Part shown: in pieces, positions 33,601-41,570 of the stretch
Position numbering within the stretch: the stretch's first letter is position 1
Layout of the letters: the number at the start of each line of letters is the position of its first letter
Assembly: GCF_003149045.1 (NCBI RefSeq)
Contig: NZ_QGDU01000006.1
Span: 1 to 64,000, forward strand
From: Fibrobacter sp. UWR4
GTDB lineage: Bacteria > Fibrobacterota > Fibrobacteria > Fibrobacterales > Fibrobacteraceae
Direction of reading: 5' to 3'
DNA: 64,000 bases
Made by a program: the position numbers and the translations under genes
Notes under the pieces: generated by a model
Seen by the model: the letters and a program-made list of their open reading frames with translations, nothing else
Database searches by the model: none
Told to the model about the DNA's origin: nothing

Positions 33601-34931
33601 TTCAACGGATTGCGCTTGAATGTAGCGCTAGTGACACGGTTCCTACCGCCTTCCTTAGAAGCGTAGAGAGCCTTGTCAGCGCGTTCAAACAGACGCTTCG
33701 GGTCTTCGCCCGCGATCATTTCGGCAATACCGAAGGAGCAGGTTACCTGCTGCTGCTTGATCAGCGGAGTACTTTCAATAGCCATTCTCAACTTTTCTGC
33801 CAAGAACTGTGCATTCTGGATGGGGGTATCACCACACAGAATCACGAATTCTTCGCCACCCCAGCGAACCAGGGCATCCGTATTACGAATCTTGCTCTGG
33901 ATAAGCTTGGTCAGGTTCACCAGCACTTCATCACCCACATTGTGGCCATAAGCGTCGTTGATCTTCTTGAAGTGGTCGATGTCCAAAATCACGAAGGAGA
34001 CAGGGCTGTCATTCTTGCTCAGGTTTTCCTGTTCGCGGAGAAGCACGCTGCTGAAGCCAGCTCGGTTAAGGCAGCCCGTCAGCGGGTCTTCCTTGCTGGA
34101 CTTTTCATATTCGGACTTTTCAATTTCCAGAGCCAGCAAGTTCTTTTCCAGTTCTTCACGCTTCTTCTTGTTTGCAGCACGTTCACGGCTATAGTCAAAG
34201 AAGCGGATCACAAGGATAATCAAGAAGGTCACAAACCACATGACCACCAGAGAGGTCACCAGGTTGTCCCAGGAAATGGTTTTACCCTTAAAGCGTACGC
34301 CCTTGATTTCCAAGGTACCATAACCATAAGCGGCATTCGTTCCCGTCTGGATTTCAATCAGGGGGACATTGCTCAGGTCGACACGGGCCTGATGGACGTT
34401 AATATTGTTCTGGGCGACCCACCAGCCTGCCAGACGGAATTCCTGGGGGACAAAGATCGCAGGATAGGATTCTTCCAGGGGGAAGAATTCAATTTCGTTA
34501 TACTTCCAGCTGCCTTCGTCACCCGCACGGGAGAACGAGCTATCGAAGCCACGAAGGTACAGACGGACGGAGCCTTCACCGCGGGGCTTGACCCACACGA
34601 AAATACTGTCGTACTTGGAAAGGTCCCAACCACGGGACTTGCCATCGCCCAGATAGATTTTCACACTGGCATACGGATATGCATATCCTTCACGCAGTTC
34701 ATAGTCCAAGACCACAGAGGAGTCGGTCTTATTCAGCACGACTACAGAGGAACCGCCATCAGCGGAGTCACCCACCACCTTCACATAGGGGTAGTCGGAC
34801 AACATGATGTCCCTACTTTCGTTCAGGCCGTGCTTATAGGCCAAGAGTGCGATGACCGTAATGGCCAACAGCGCGAAAATAAGGATGTTCATCCTAAACA
34901 GTACGTAAAGTTTTTCAATAACCCTAGACAT
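33597..34931 (-). CDS. Membrane diguanylate cyclase with carbohydrate-binding-like sensor
   Basis: A 444-aa predicted diguanylate cyclase. A membrane helix (~14-32) and a second one (~225-247) bracket a ~190-residue periplasmic domain; its WDLSKYDSIFVWVKPRGEG, VRLYLRGFD and WWVAQNNINVHQARVDLSNV pattern is reminiscent of CBM11/CIA30-like jelly rolls. A coiled coil (REELEKNLLALEIEKSEYEK) leads to a complete GGDEF domain: DPLTGCLNRAGF, VILDIDHFKKINDAYGHNVGD and active site GGEEF. No RxxD inhibitory site was checked in detail. AGGA lies 5 nt before the ATG, and a TATATT (34973-34968) lies further upstream, a leadered message. Coupled to a small lipoprotein gene. Confidence 0.88.
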   Translation of the reverse strand: MSRVIEKLYVLFRMNILIFALLAITVIALLAYKHGLNESRDIMLSDYPYVKVVGDSADGGSSVVVLNKTDSSVVLDYELREGYAYPYASVKIYLGDGKSRGWDLSKYDSIFVWVKPRGEGSVRLYLRGFDSSFSRAGDEGSWKYNEIEFFPLEESYPAIFVPQEFRLAGWWVAQNNINVHQARVDLSNVPLIEIQTGTNAAYGYGTLEIKGVRFKGKTISWDNLVTSLVVMWFVTFLIILVIRFFDYSRERAANKKKREELEKNLLALEIEKSEYEKSSKEDPLTGCLNRAGFSSVLLREQENLSKNDSPVSFVILDIDHFKKINDAYGHNVGDEVLVNLTKLIQSKIRNTDALVRWGGEEFVILCGDTPIQNAQFLAEKLRMAIESTPLIKQQQVTCSFGIAEMIAGEDPKRLFERADKALYASKEGGRNRVTSATFKRNPLK

Positions 34932-34986
34932 ATTTTTCCTGCAATCGCAAAAAAATCCAACAACCCTAATATAAAAATTTGATGCG

Positions 34987-36066
34987 CTAACGGCTCATCC
35001 ACTTGCCCAGACGACCTACAATGGGGCGTATAGTATTGGCCAGGTCCACCTGGGAACGTTCCGTAGGATGTCCATGGAGCCCCTCATTGGTAGTATGCAC
35101 CTCCAAGAACTCCAAATCCTGGTGTCCTTGGGCAATTTCGGCATCATAAACGGACTTTACAGTAGGAGTCAAATCGTCATTTGGCCAAATTTTGGTAGAA
35201 ACAAGCAAGAATTTCACACCCGGATGCTTAGAACGCAAGTCATTTATCATTTTTGCATAGGCTTTTTTGAATTCTTGCTTATCTCCGTAGGGAGGATTCC
35301 CCTGAAAATCGTTAATTCCAACGAACATCACCACCACCTGCGGATGGAAACTGTCAAAATTCCAGAGAAGGGAGGACTCATCAGACGTTTTAGTCACATC
35401 CCCCGGAGCAAAACCGGGGGCCGTATAGTTATACAGGCGCGGAATTTTCCATTCCGGCACAATATTGTCGTAATTTCTCACAAGGCCACGGCCGCTAAAG
35501 GCGTTAATCTGGAAATCAGCCTTGAATCCATCCGCCAGCAGGAAGGCGTAACTTTTGGAAGAGTTGGTTGTTTCGAACACATGATCTTCCTGGTCGGCCA
35601 CATTTCCCTCACAGCCATACCCTACAGTAAAGGAGTCCCCAATGAACTCAATTCGACGATTGGTGAACTTGGGCGCATCCATCAGCTTGCCCTTCTTATC
35701 CGTAGAAATGCCATGGAGAATGACTCCCCCCGGATTACTTTCGCTAATCTTGATCAGACGATAAAGATGGGTTTTGCCATCCCCAGCCACCTTTACATGT
35801 TCCACGGACTTGCCGTCAGTTACAAAAATTGCGAGCTGTTTACCATCCTGATCCACTCGCCAACGAGCGTGTCCTTCCAATTCAAAATCCAAAGAACTGG
35901 CCACAGCATTGAACTGGACCATTGCCGCAGGGGCAGATGTACGACTAAAGGAAGATGTGTGGTCCCAACGACCACTGAAAAGGAAGTGGCTAGAATCCAA
36001 ACCCATGGAAGCCTCCGCGCACACTGCGCCCAGTGCCATTACGGCGAAAAATCTCAAAAAACCCAT
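34987..36066 (-). CDS. CE2-type acetyl esterase (SGNH fold)
   Basis: A 359-aa secreted esterase expected to remove acetyl groups from xylan or other hemicelluloses. A signal peptide is followed by an N-terminal beta-sandwich (~22-120, with FSGRWDH and WRVDQDGKQLAIFV), as in carbohydrate esterase family 2, then the SGNH core: nucleophile block RIEFIGDSFTVGYG near residue 144, block III GINDF, and the catalytic His in LHGHPT near the end. The ATG at 36066 has TAGATT 6 nt upstream and no ribosome site. Transcribed alone and divergent from the cytochrome gene. Confidence 0.9.
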   Translation of the reverse strand: MGFLRFFAVMALGAVCAEASMGLDSSHFLFSGRWDHTSSFSRTSAPAAMVQFNAVASSLDFELEGHARWRVDQDGKQLAIFVTDGKSVEHVKVAGDGKTHLYRLIKISESNPGGVILHGISTDKKGKLMDAPKFTNRRIEFIGDSFTVGYGCEGNVADQEDHVFETTNSSKSYAFLLADGFKADFQINAFSGRGLVRNYDNIVPEWKIPRLYNYTAPGFAPGDVTKTSDESSLLWNFDSFHPQVVVMFVGINDFQGNPPYGDKQEFKKAYAKMINDLRSKHPGVKFLLVSTKIWPNDDLTPTVKSVYDAEIAQGHQDLEFLEVHTTNEGLHGHPTERSQVDLANTIRPIVGRLGKWMSR

Positions 36067-36078
36067 GTTCTAAATCTA
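36067..36078 (-). promoter_or_regulatory. -10-like TAGATT, leaderless start of the CE2 gene
   Basis: TAGATT at 36078-36073 (minus), 6 nt before the ATG. Confidence 0.4.
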
Positions 36079-36127
36079 ATAACATTTTTCAATAAATTAA
36101 TAAAGAAAACTCACTTTCCATAAAAAA

Positions 36128-36143
36128 TGCTAAATTCGTTACA
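36128..36143 (+). promoter_or_regulatory. Extended -10 TGCTAAATT, leaderless start of the cytochrome gene
   Basis: TAAATT at 36131-36136, preceded by TGC, then 7 nt to the ATG at 36144. No Shine-Dalgarno sequence. Confidence 0.5.
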
Positions 36144-36593
36144 ATGAGTCACAAGTTCCGATTTTTTGGTCTTTTCGCCCTAGTAACCTACGGTTTACTG
36201 CTAGGCGTCAATGCCATCGCCCAGTCGGAAGAAGACAAGCCCATCCCTGGCTCCGAAGCGGACACTCTCACCAGGGAAGACGCCCGAATGGCATTTCTTG
36301 TCTATAAGCTTTTGGACAAGGACGGAAAAATTATAGGCGCGAATCTGGAAAAGGGAGCCAAGTTATTTTACCAGAACTGCAGGCCCTGTCACGGTGAAGA
36401 CGGCATGAGAGTGAATTTCAATCCCATGAGCAGGAGACCGGCTTACATAGGACAGCGCGCCAGAGAAGAAATGCCAACCTTCTGGTACCAAATGAACTTC
36501 GGCGATGAAGGCCGTTCCATGGAAGCTTACTACGATGAAATCCCCCTAGAGGATATGATCGACATCGCAGGCTACGCACAGACATTGCCTTAA
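36144..36593 (+). CDS. Small c-type cytochrome
   Basis: A 149-aa exported protein with a signal sequence (FFGLFALVTYGLLLGVNAIAQ) and one haem-attachment motif CRPCH (from about residue 83) in the class I cytochrome c setting KLFYQNCRPCHGEDG; a methionine-containing C-terminal helix (PLEDMIDIAGYAQTLP) is compatible with the usual sixth ligand region. It is single-gene and has no oxidase, reductase or cytochrome-maturation gene nearby. Its electron partner is unknown; the presence of a c-type haem protein in a presumed strict anaerobe is notable. Confidence 0.85.
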   Translation: MSHKFRFFGLFALVTYGLLLGVNAIAQSEEDKPIPGSEADTLTREDARMAFLVYKLLDKDGKIIGANLEKGAKLFYQNCRPCHGEDGMRVNFNPMSRRPAYIGQRAREEMPTFWYQMNFGDEGRSMEAYYDEIPLEDMIDIAGYAQTLP

Positions 36594-36644
36594 AACTCAA
36601 AAGATTCAATACGTTGAATCGGGGACTCTGGGAACCCCTACTTT

Positions 36645-37922
36645 TCACTCAACCGACGGATATGAATCCTGATCCGAAATGGTCTCGTCCAAATCTCTTA
36701 GTGGAAATTTCAAAAGAGCTTCTTTGTTCGCCACATACAGGGTATCCCCTACCGCAATCATATCATAAGTCGAACCATGGGCAAGGCAAATATAATTGGG
36801 GCAAAAGTTACCTTTAACCTCTCGCCAGCCCTTTTCTTCCTTTCCATACGGAGCTCCATAGTCACCCATGTAGACACTAGGCCAGGGCAAACTACCAGCA
36901 ACAAAGAGATGGTCTCCATCCGATGCCAGAGAAAAACGATTAAACGGCGTATTGCGATAAGTCTTGTGTCCGCGAGAGGAATCGGCAAAAGAATCCGTCG
37001 TGTCAATAGTTTCGTCATAGGTTTCAATAACACTGTCTATAGGGTTCCAACGGTCAAGAACTTCGTCATACTCCAGCACATCAGATGAAGATTTTTCACC
37101 AATCACATATATTTTTTTCTTATGAACCACAATGTCCAACGCAATATCACTTGTATCATAAGTGGGGATCCAGGTAGCCCAATCAGGATGTGGAATTTTC
37201 GCCATCCTCTTCCAGCTTCCGTCATAGCGCCACATTCCACGATCTCCGCTAATGGTGTACAATTTGCCATTTAACTCAACACCCTTATGGAATTGCATCG
37301 GATATTCCTTAGTGGAATCGTAGTCGTAAGTAATGTCGATCCAACCGGTATCCGTCTGCATTTTAAACGCAAGTTTTATAACCTCGCTACGCCTATCCGT
37401 GCTATCCTCATATCCTGCAAAACATACAACAGGGCGGCCTTTGTACGTTGCAATCCCATAAACATTGTAATAACCAAGTGAATCAAACGGCAACGCGTAT
37501 ATTTCGTTCCATGCATTGTGATCGAAGTCGTATTTCAGGACTTTTCCACTAAGCTGAGTTCCCGCGTAAAGCCCCGTGGAGTCTCCATGCACATAACGAA
37601 TCCATTCAGAACTGGATAGAGTGTCCCAATGAGTTGATCCAATCCTCGAGGCAAATACCCTTGGGGTGTAAGTCACAGCCCCTGGGGAGGTGTACTGGTT
37701 GCTTGACCAATGGTTGTCAACCAGAACAATCCTATCGCCAACATGATAGATGGATTTTAAGCCACCATACATCTTGGAATCATGCAGCACAGGAATGAAA
37801 TCACCCTTGCGCCAGCCAAAGTCCGGACGATCGTCATAATTTTTAGGTGACTGCGAAACAGAAGGTTCATCGGAACAAGCGAACAGAAAAAAACTAAGAT
37901 AGAGGAGTAAAATTTTTTTCAT
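36645..37922 (-). CDS. Beta-propeller-like lipoprotein
   Basis: A 425-aa predicted lipoprotein (MKKILLLYLSFFLFAC, Cys16). The body consists of repeated beta-strand blocks with short motifs such as GRPVVCFAGYED, GKLYTISGDRGMWRYDG, KKIYVIGEKSSSDVLEYDE and DTLYVANKEALLKF, suggesting a Kelch- or WD-like propeller. No catalytic residues were recognised. The ATG at 37922 lies 1 nt after the lipase-like gene's stop with GGAG ahead; the longer frame to 37949 overlaps that gene and is rejected. It is the last gene of the 24-kb minus-strand run. Confidence 0.72.
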   Translation of the reverse strand: MKKILLLYLSFFLFACSDEPSVSQSPKNYDDRPDFGWRKGDFIPVLHDSKMYGGLKSIYHVGDRIVLVDNHWSSNQYTSPGAVTYTPRVFASRIGSTHWDTLSSSEWIRYVHGDSTGLYAGTQLSGKVLKYDFDHNAWNEIYALPFDSLGYYNVYGIATYKGRPVVCFAGYEDSTDRRSEVIKLAFKMQTDTGWIDITYDYDSTKEYPMQFHKGVELNGKLYTISGDRGMWRYDGSWKRMAKIPHPDWATWIPTYDTSDIALDIVVHKKKIYVIGEKSSSDVLEYDEVLDRWNPIDSVIETYDETIDTTDSFADSSRGHKTYRNTPFNRFSLASDGDHLFVAGSLPWPSVYMGDYGAPYGKEEKGWREVKGNFCPNYICLAHGSTYDMIAVGDTLYVANKEALLKFPLRDLDETISDQDSYPSVE

Positions 37923-37923
37923 G

Positions 37924-40900
37924 CTAGAGGCTCCATACGTATTGGGCATTCAAGAGGCTGGGCAAACTGTAGGTCTTGCACTCGTCAACAGAAGGGACCT
38001 TTCCAAAAATCACATCATCTTCAGAATCAAATAAGGCTATTCCACAGACCAATTTGTCAAAAGTACTCCAATCTGTTAGATGAAGACCGATGTTTCCTTC
38101 AACAACAGACTCGTTCGGATATAGAATATACCGATCAAAATACATATCCAGTTCCCATACATTTTCGCCAATACTATGAAGACTAGGCTTAGATACCGGT
38201 GTGTACCAATCATCAACAGGAACATAAAGCGATTTCCCATTAGGCACACGAAACCAGAGTTTTGCATGGTAATTCTTCAAGGCAACAGATCCTGTATTTT
38301 TAACGGAAACCTGAGGTTTAAACGCATTGTCTTCCCATGAAGCCGCATCACTCCAGGACAAGACTCCCTTCGGAGAAGCAATCACACCATCGTCTACGCT
38401 CTTGTATATAGGGGGTTCTTGTCCCCACAGAATACGCTCTTCCACATCATAAACAACTATTTTCTTATTGTTTTGAGGGATACCGATATTATAATTCGCA
38501 GACCAATCATCAAAATGATCAAAGTCGGTCCAATCGTTATAGTATAAACGAATCTGCCATCCATCCAAACTCGGAAAAACGGACTTAGCCTTCAATACGG
38601 AATCTGTTACATCCAACATAAATCGCCATTGGTCGCCACCAAGATTTTCAAGGACAGCAGTAGTTTTGGGATAATCTACTTCAACTACAGGATTCCTTGC
38701 TGGATCCGCCGTGAAATAATAAGCAACCTTAAAGCCTGCGACATCCTTATCAGTTGAATTAGCAATAAGTATTCTAGGTCTCGATGTATTGGATTCGTTA
38801 TCGCCCCGCGCCTCACGATGCATAACGAAAACATCTCTATTTTTTTTCCAAGCAGTTGGCGAAACTGGTGCAATCTGAGAACTTAAATCGCTAGCAGTGG
38901 CTGTACCAACAACAACTTTAGGAAGCAAAGTCCCCTCCTCTGCAATAATGGAGAAGGTTGTTTGTGAGGACATATTAGGCATAGCATAATCTTTAGAGAA
39001 TGTCTTGCCAGATTGGTTATCAAAGCTAGCCGTAATAATAGAACCGTTTCTCAGAAGGCGCGGGTTGGTCGCAATACTGGAAGGCAGCACAACATCCTGT
39101 CGTAATACTCCATCCGCATCGGTGTAATTTACATAAGATCCCACACCTGGTTCATATATAGCTTCCAGATAGTTTATTCCATCAGAAGCACGAGATCCCT
39201 GCTTGCCAGTTACAAGATACAAAGGAGACAAATCAAAGTCTCCAGTTAAGCCAACAGTTCCATCCTCTAGATATACTAACTTCACACCAGCTTTTTGGAC
39301 AAGCAATTCATCACAATAAACATGCAATGCACATGCAATATCTAGTCCCTGTCGGGCAGATGCAGCCATATTGCCCATTTTTAGATCCAGATGGGCGACC
39401 GTTTCCCATGGAGCCAGCGCATCATGTAATTCAAATTTACGAGGTTCTTTTAATTCTGGTATAGTACTGCTAGTTATTCCAAATTCATCACTTTCATACC
39501 TTTGACTCTCCGATTCCACAATCAAATCACTATTTGCAAGCCAATCATCCATCAAACTATTTAAAATGCTTAACAAATTTTGATTCAAATTTACGTCATC
39601 AATATTAATTGTGCCATACAACGAATCCTTAAAATCGTTTGATTTTGACTCTAGGTACGACTCAAGAGATACACACGCAACCTTTGAATCTTCATCATCT
39701 AATTCGGGACAGGAAATCTTTAGATTATCAGCAATGGATTCTAGAGCCGCGGAAACAACGGTTTTAGTACTTCCCGAATACAACGGCACAATTTCAAGAT
39801 TTTCGTCATTCGGTTTCTTTGGATACGACCTTCCATTTGTTCCATAGTTCAAGTTTTGTAGGAAATCACTTTCTCTTTCAAGATGCTTTCCAATGCGTCT
39901 TGTATTTTCCGCTTGTTCTCGCGAATCCTCAAGTGGATCCAAATCCATAATATCAACATCAAAACTACCTGGACCAAGTGGGTCAACATTTAGCGATACC
40001 GTATAAGGTCCAAGGTAAGGTCCCTTCATGTTCACTTCATAATCAGATGTTGCCACAAGAGTTGCTGTTGACCAGCCAAGGAGTGCGTCAACAGCCATGA
40101 GTCCCAAATCAGTCAACCAATTTGTGTAATCAAGATTGACCTTGACATTCGCTAGGCCATGTTTTTTCGGATTATTTAAATCATCCACTATTTTTCCCAA
40201 ACCGAAATATCCTGCTATGGATTCCGATTTTGAATTTTCTGCAGCAGTTGCCGCCCCAAAATGAGGTGTATCAACAGTGATAACTCGTCCAATATGATTC
40301 GCCGGATTATCGCTACCTTTAGAGACATTTTCAGCCCTAAGTCCGCGAAGCATTTCTCGCACAACAAGTCCACCCTGGCTATGAGCGACGATATCAACAG
40401 ACACCTCGGGTGTTTCTCGCCAATTAATTGATGTGCTACTAGAAAAATCGTCTAATATTTCTTCCAATTTTTTATATAATCTACCAGACTGAGTAGTTTG
40501 ATCGTTTACTCCATTCCAATCCAGCGGCGCTTCTTCCCATCTTTTATCGTCATTTATTTTCCCTGGAGCTTGAAAAAAATATATTCCATCACTATTAATG
40601 TTATCATCCGTGATATAAATATTTTGATTGCGAACTATAATATCGGGAGCTGATCCAGAGCTATATTTTTTCACTAAGCCCTTTTGAAACTCATCATTGG
40701 TTCTTAATAGAGCTTCCTTATAATTATTGAGCTTTTTCTTTAATTTTTCAGTACAAACAGTCTCTTTTATAAAAGAAGGAACAAGTTTTTCTACGCAAAT
40801 GGACGGCCTCATTCCTGAACAGATTGCGTCTTTTTCACACAGTTCATCTGCATCTACACTAGACGCAACTCCCCAGGATCTATAGTCATCCCCCAAACCA

Positions 40901-41547
40901 TGAACAAACAGAACTGGTTTAGCAAGTTTTTTCCCCGGAACACCCAAATTTTTCCACGCAGGATACGCAACTTTCTGCTTTACCCACTGCTCTTTCAGTT
41001 TTTTCTCATCAAATTTTCCATCATATCCAGAATATGTACGACCATTATACTCTGAACACGACTCATCAAATGTACCGTCTTCTTTTAAACATGCAAGGTT
41101 TCTTTCTTTCCAGTCATGTGCCCATGCCTTAAACTTTTTATCAACAGCTTCTTTATCCCCTATCACGGGGTCTTTTTCTTTATAGGGATCACTAAAAAGG
41201 TAATAAATCCCTTTATATTTCAACTTATTTTGGCATGTCACATGATACGTAATGCGTACAACACTTGCTACACAAAAATAGTGACCATTAGTGAAATAAT
41301 CTATTAATTTATCTTTGTCATCATAATAATCTTTTACTAAATCGGCAACTGATACAACCTCAAAATCCTTCACCTCCCCACACGTGGCATAAGGCAAGAA
41401 TGTTTGGTCATAAGGTTCCACCCACTCCCCCACTTCCACAGTCGTACTAGACGGATAAGACTTAAAGTTTTTAAAAGCCTCAGCATAGTCATCTCTCGCA
41501 AAAGCGATTACAGAAAGTAACGCAACAGCTAATAGTTTATTTCTCAT
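37924..41547 (-). CDS. Large secreted lipase-like protein with CBM3-like C-terminus
   Basis: A 1207-aa exported protein. A signal peptide is followed by an alpha/beta-hydrolase region: oxyanion-loop VLFVHGLGDDYRSWG near residue 214 and nucleophile motif AHSQGG near residue 389, in PGAP1/lipase style (VDIVAHSQGGLVVREML, then GRVITVDTPHFG). A long middle part has no recognised family. The last ~270 residues contain two beta-sandwich modules with CBM3-like features (FKVAYYFTADP...YNDWTDFDHFDDWS and YHAKLWFRVPNGK...LTDWSTFDKL). The ATG at 41547 has AGGTGG upstream. The gene is clearly more AT-rich than its neighbours between ~39 and 41.5 kb, a possible sign of transfer. Confidence 0.82.
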   Translation of the reverse strand: MRNKLLAVALLSVIAFARDDYAEAFKNFKSYPSSTTVEVGEWVEPYDQTFLPYATCGEVKDFEVVSVADLVKDYYDDKDKLIDYFTNGHYFCVASVVRITYHVTCQNKLKYKGIYYLFSDPYKEKDPVIGDKEAVDKKFKAWAHDWKERNLACLKEDGTFDESCSEYNGRTYSGYDGKFDEKKLKEQWVKQKVAYPAWKNLGVPGKKLAKPVLFVHGLGDDYRSWGVASSVDADELCEKDAICSGMRPSICVEKLVPSFIKETVCTEKLKKKLNNYKEALLRTNDEFQKGLVKKYSSGSAPDIIVRNQNIYITDDNINSDGIYFFQAPGKINDDKRWEEAPLDWNGVNDQTTQSGRLYKKLEEILDDFSSSTSINWRETPEVSVDIVAHSQGGLVVREMLRGLRAENVSKGSDNPANHIGRVITVDTPHFGAATAAENSKSESIAGYFGLGKIVDDLNNPKKHGLANVKVNLDYTNWLTDLGLMAVDALLGWSTATLVATSDYEVNMKGPYLGPYTVSLNVDPLGPGSFDVDIMDLDPLEDSREQAENTRRIGKHLERESDFLQNLNYGTNGRSYPKKPNDENLEIVPLYSGSTKTVVSAALESIADNLKISCPELDDEDSKVACVSLESYLESKSNDFKDSLYGTINIDDVNLNQNLLSILNSLMDDWLANSDLIVESESQRYESDEFGITSSTIPELKEPRKFELHDALAPWETVAHLDLKMGNMAASARQGLDIACALHVYCDELLVQKAGVKLVYLEDGTVGLTGDFDLSPLYLVTGKQGSRASDGINYLEAIYEPGVGSYVNYTDADGVLRQDVVLPSSIATNPRLLRNGSIITASFDNQSGKTFSKDYAMPNMSSQTTFSIIAEEGTLLPKVVVGTATASDLSSQIAPVSPTAWKKNRDVFVMHREARGDNESNTSRPRILIANSTDKDVAGFKVAYYFTADPARNPVVEVDYPKTTAVLENLGGDQWRFMLDVTDSVLKAKSVFPSLDGWQIRLYYNDWTDFDHFDDWSANYNIGIPQNNKKIVVYDVEERILWGQEPPIYKSVDDGVIASPKGVLSWSDAASWEDNAFKPQVSVKNTGSVALKNYHAKLWFRVPNGKSLYVPVDDWYTPVSKPSLHSIGENVWELDMYFDRYILYPNESVVEGNIGLHLTDWSTFDKLVCGIALFDSEDDVIFGKVPSVDECKTYSLPSLLNAQYVWSL

Positions 41548-41570
41548 AACCCCACCTTGTTTATGCATCC

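Noticed and set aside
36603-36637. Hairpins GATTCAA/TTGAATC and GGGG/CCCC after the cytochrome gene as terminator
   Set aside because: The first has no T-run and the second only a short, interrupted one; not called.
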